From positions 1 through 30,316 of the forward strand of contig JAZLIT010000201.1 in assembly GCA_045617525.1 (NCBI GenBank): 30,316 bases of DNA. Direction: 5' to 3'. A model generated the notes under the pieces. That model searched no databases. It was given only the letters and a program-made list of their open reading frames with translations, and was not told the DNA's origin. Shown here one piece after another: positions 30,150 to 30,316 of this stretch; the first letter of the stretch is position 1, and each line of letters begins with the position of its first letter. Origin of the DNA: JAZLIT01 sp045617525 (lineage in GTDB: Bacteria > Bacillota > Bacilli > Bacillales_A > Planococcaceae). The translations under genes and the position numbers were made by a program.

Positions 30150-30178
30150 TTTACTTCTCATCCTATTCCAACTATAAT
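30150..30178 (+). promoter_or_regulatory. bdbC promoter
   Basis: TTTACT (30150-30155) and a perfect TATAAT (30173-30178) with 17 bases between. Transcription would start near 30185. Confidence 0.65.
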
Positions 30179-30215
30179 TTAATTCATAATAAATAAATTA
30201 ACTGGGAGCTAATGC

Positions 30216-30316
30216 ATGAGTAAAAAACTTGAAAATGGCTTATTATTTATTTGGGTCGTATCTTTAGTGGCTACACTTGGGTCTCTTTACTTCTCAGAAA
30301 TACGTGGATACGTTCC
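30216..30316 (+). CDS. bdbC: Thiol-disulfide oxidoreductase BdbC (DsbB-like), 5' end
   Basis: The window ends after 33 full codons. The visible part has one membrane segment and the sequence VATLGSLYFSEIRGYVP, which matches the start of Bacillus BdbC just before its CxxC active site; BdbC is the membrane quinone-linked enzyme that reoxidises BdbD to make disulfides in exported proteins (competence, sublancin, and similar). The ATG at 30216 has GGGAGCT about 6 bases upstream. The catalytic cysteines are outside the window, so the name rests on N-terminal similarity. Confidence 0.8.
   Translation, partial: MSKKLENGLLFIWVVSLVATLGSLYFSEIRGYV

Overview
The window looks like chromosomal DNA of a low-GC, spore-forming Gram-positive bacterium, most likely a Planococcaceae member such as Solibacillus, Lysinibacillus or Kurthia. 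I infer this from the AT-rich base composition, strong AGGAGG-type ribosome binding sites, frequent TTG and GTG starts, and gene content in blocks known from Bacillus subtilis (the yhaH-hpr-prsA-serC-yhaM block, the yheA-yheB-yheE-bmrD-bmrC block and yhcYZ). No rRNA, tRNA, CRISPR array or intact mobile element was seen.

Layout. 1-3.1 kb: the end of a YtxH-type protein, the MarR-family regulator Hpr/ScoC, two small membrane proteins, a tiny YjcZ sporulation protein on the minus strand, and the lipoprotein foldase PrsA. 3.1-8.3 kb: a PhnA/YjdM zinc-ribbon protein, a TetR regulator, SerC, the 3'-5' exonuclease YhaM (apparently with a frameshifted C-terminal tail), a YhzD-like protein and an unknown glycine-zipper membrane protein. 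8.3-13.2 kb: a FAD-dependent dehydrogenase followed by an enoyl-CoA hydratase on the minus strand, then serA behind a complete serine T-box leader. 13.2-14.9 kb: an accessory island with an internally deleted ISL3-type insertion sequence (both ends and an 8-bp target duplication still visible), a GC-rich palindromic repeat lodged inside it, and a DinB-like protein. 14.9-20.7 kb: a HAD hydrolase, DUF3006 protein, MBL-fold hydrolase, HemZ, YheA, YheB and YheE. 20.8-26.3 kb: an MFS transporter and the heterodimeric multidrug ABC transporter BmrC/BmrD. 26.3-30.3 kb: a CNNM/CBS 'hemolysin' family protein, a small membrane protein, the two-component system YhcZ/YhcY (AirRS-like) and the start of the thiol-disulfide oxidoreductase BdbC.

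The most interesting structure is upstream of bmrC. A strong promoter on the minus strand is followed by a 21-codon leader ORF with its own ribosome binding site, then two tandem intrinsic terminators, then an 18-codon ORF with a very strong ribosome binding site, and only then bmrC. The 3' end of the first leader ORF can pair with the 5' arm of the first terminator. This is the architecture of ribosome-mediated transcription attenuation, in which drug-stalled ribosomes would let polymerase read through into the drug-efflux genes. B. subtilis bmrCD is known to be controlled by a translated leader (bmrB); the peptides and the double terminator here appear to be a different version of that idea.

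Other themes: serine synthesis (serC, serA) is split into two separately controlled units, with serA under a tRNA-Ser sensor. The right end suggests oxygen or redox control, because a sensor kinase with four cysteines in its GAF domain lies divergently from bdbC with a perfect FNR-type palindrome between them.
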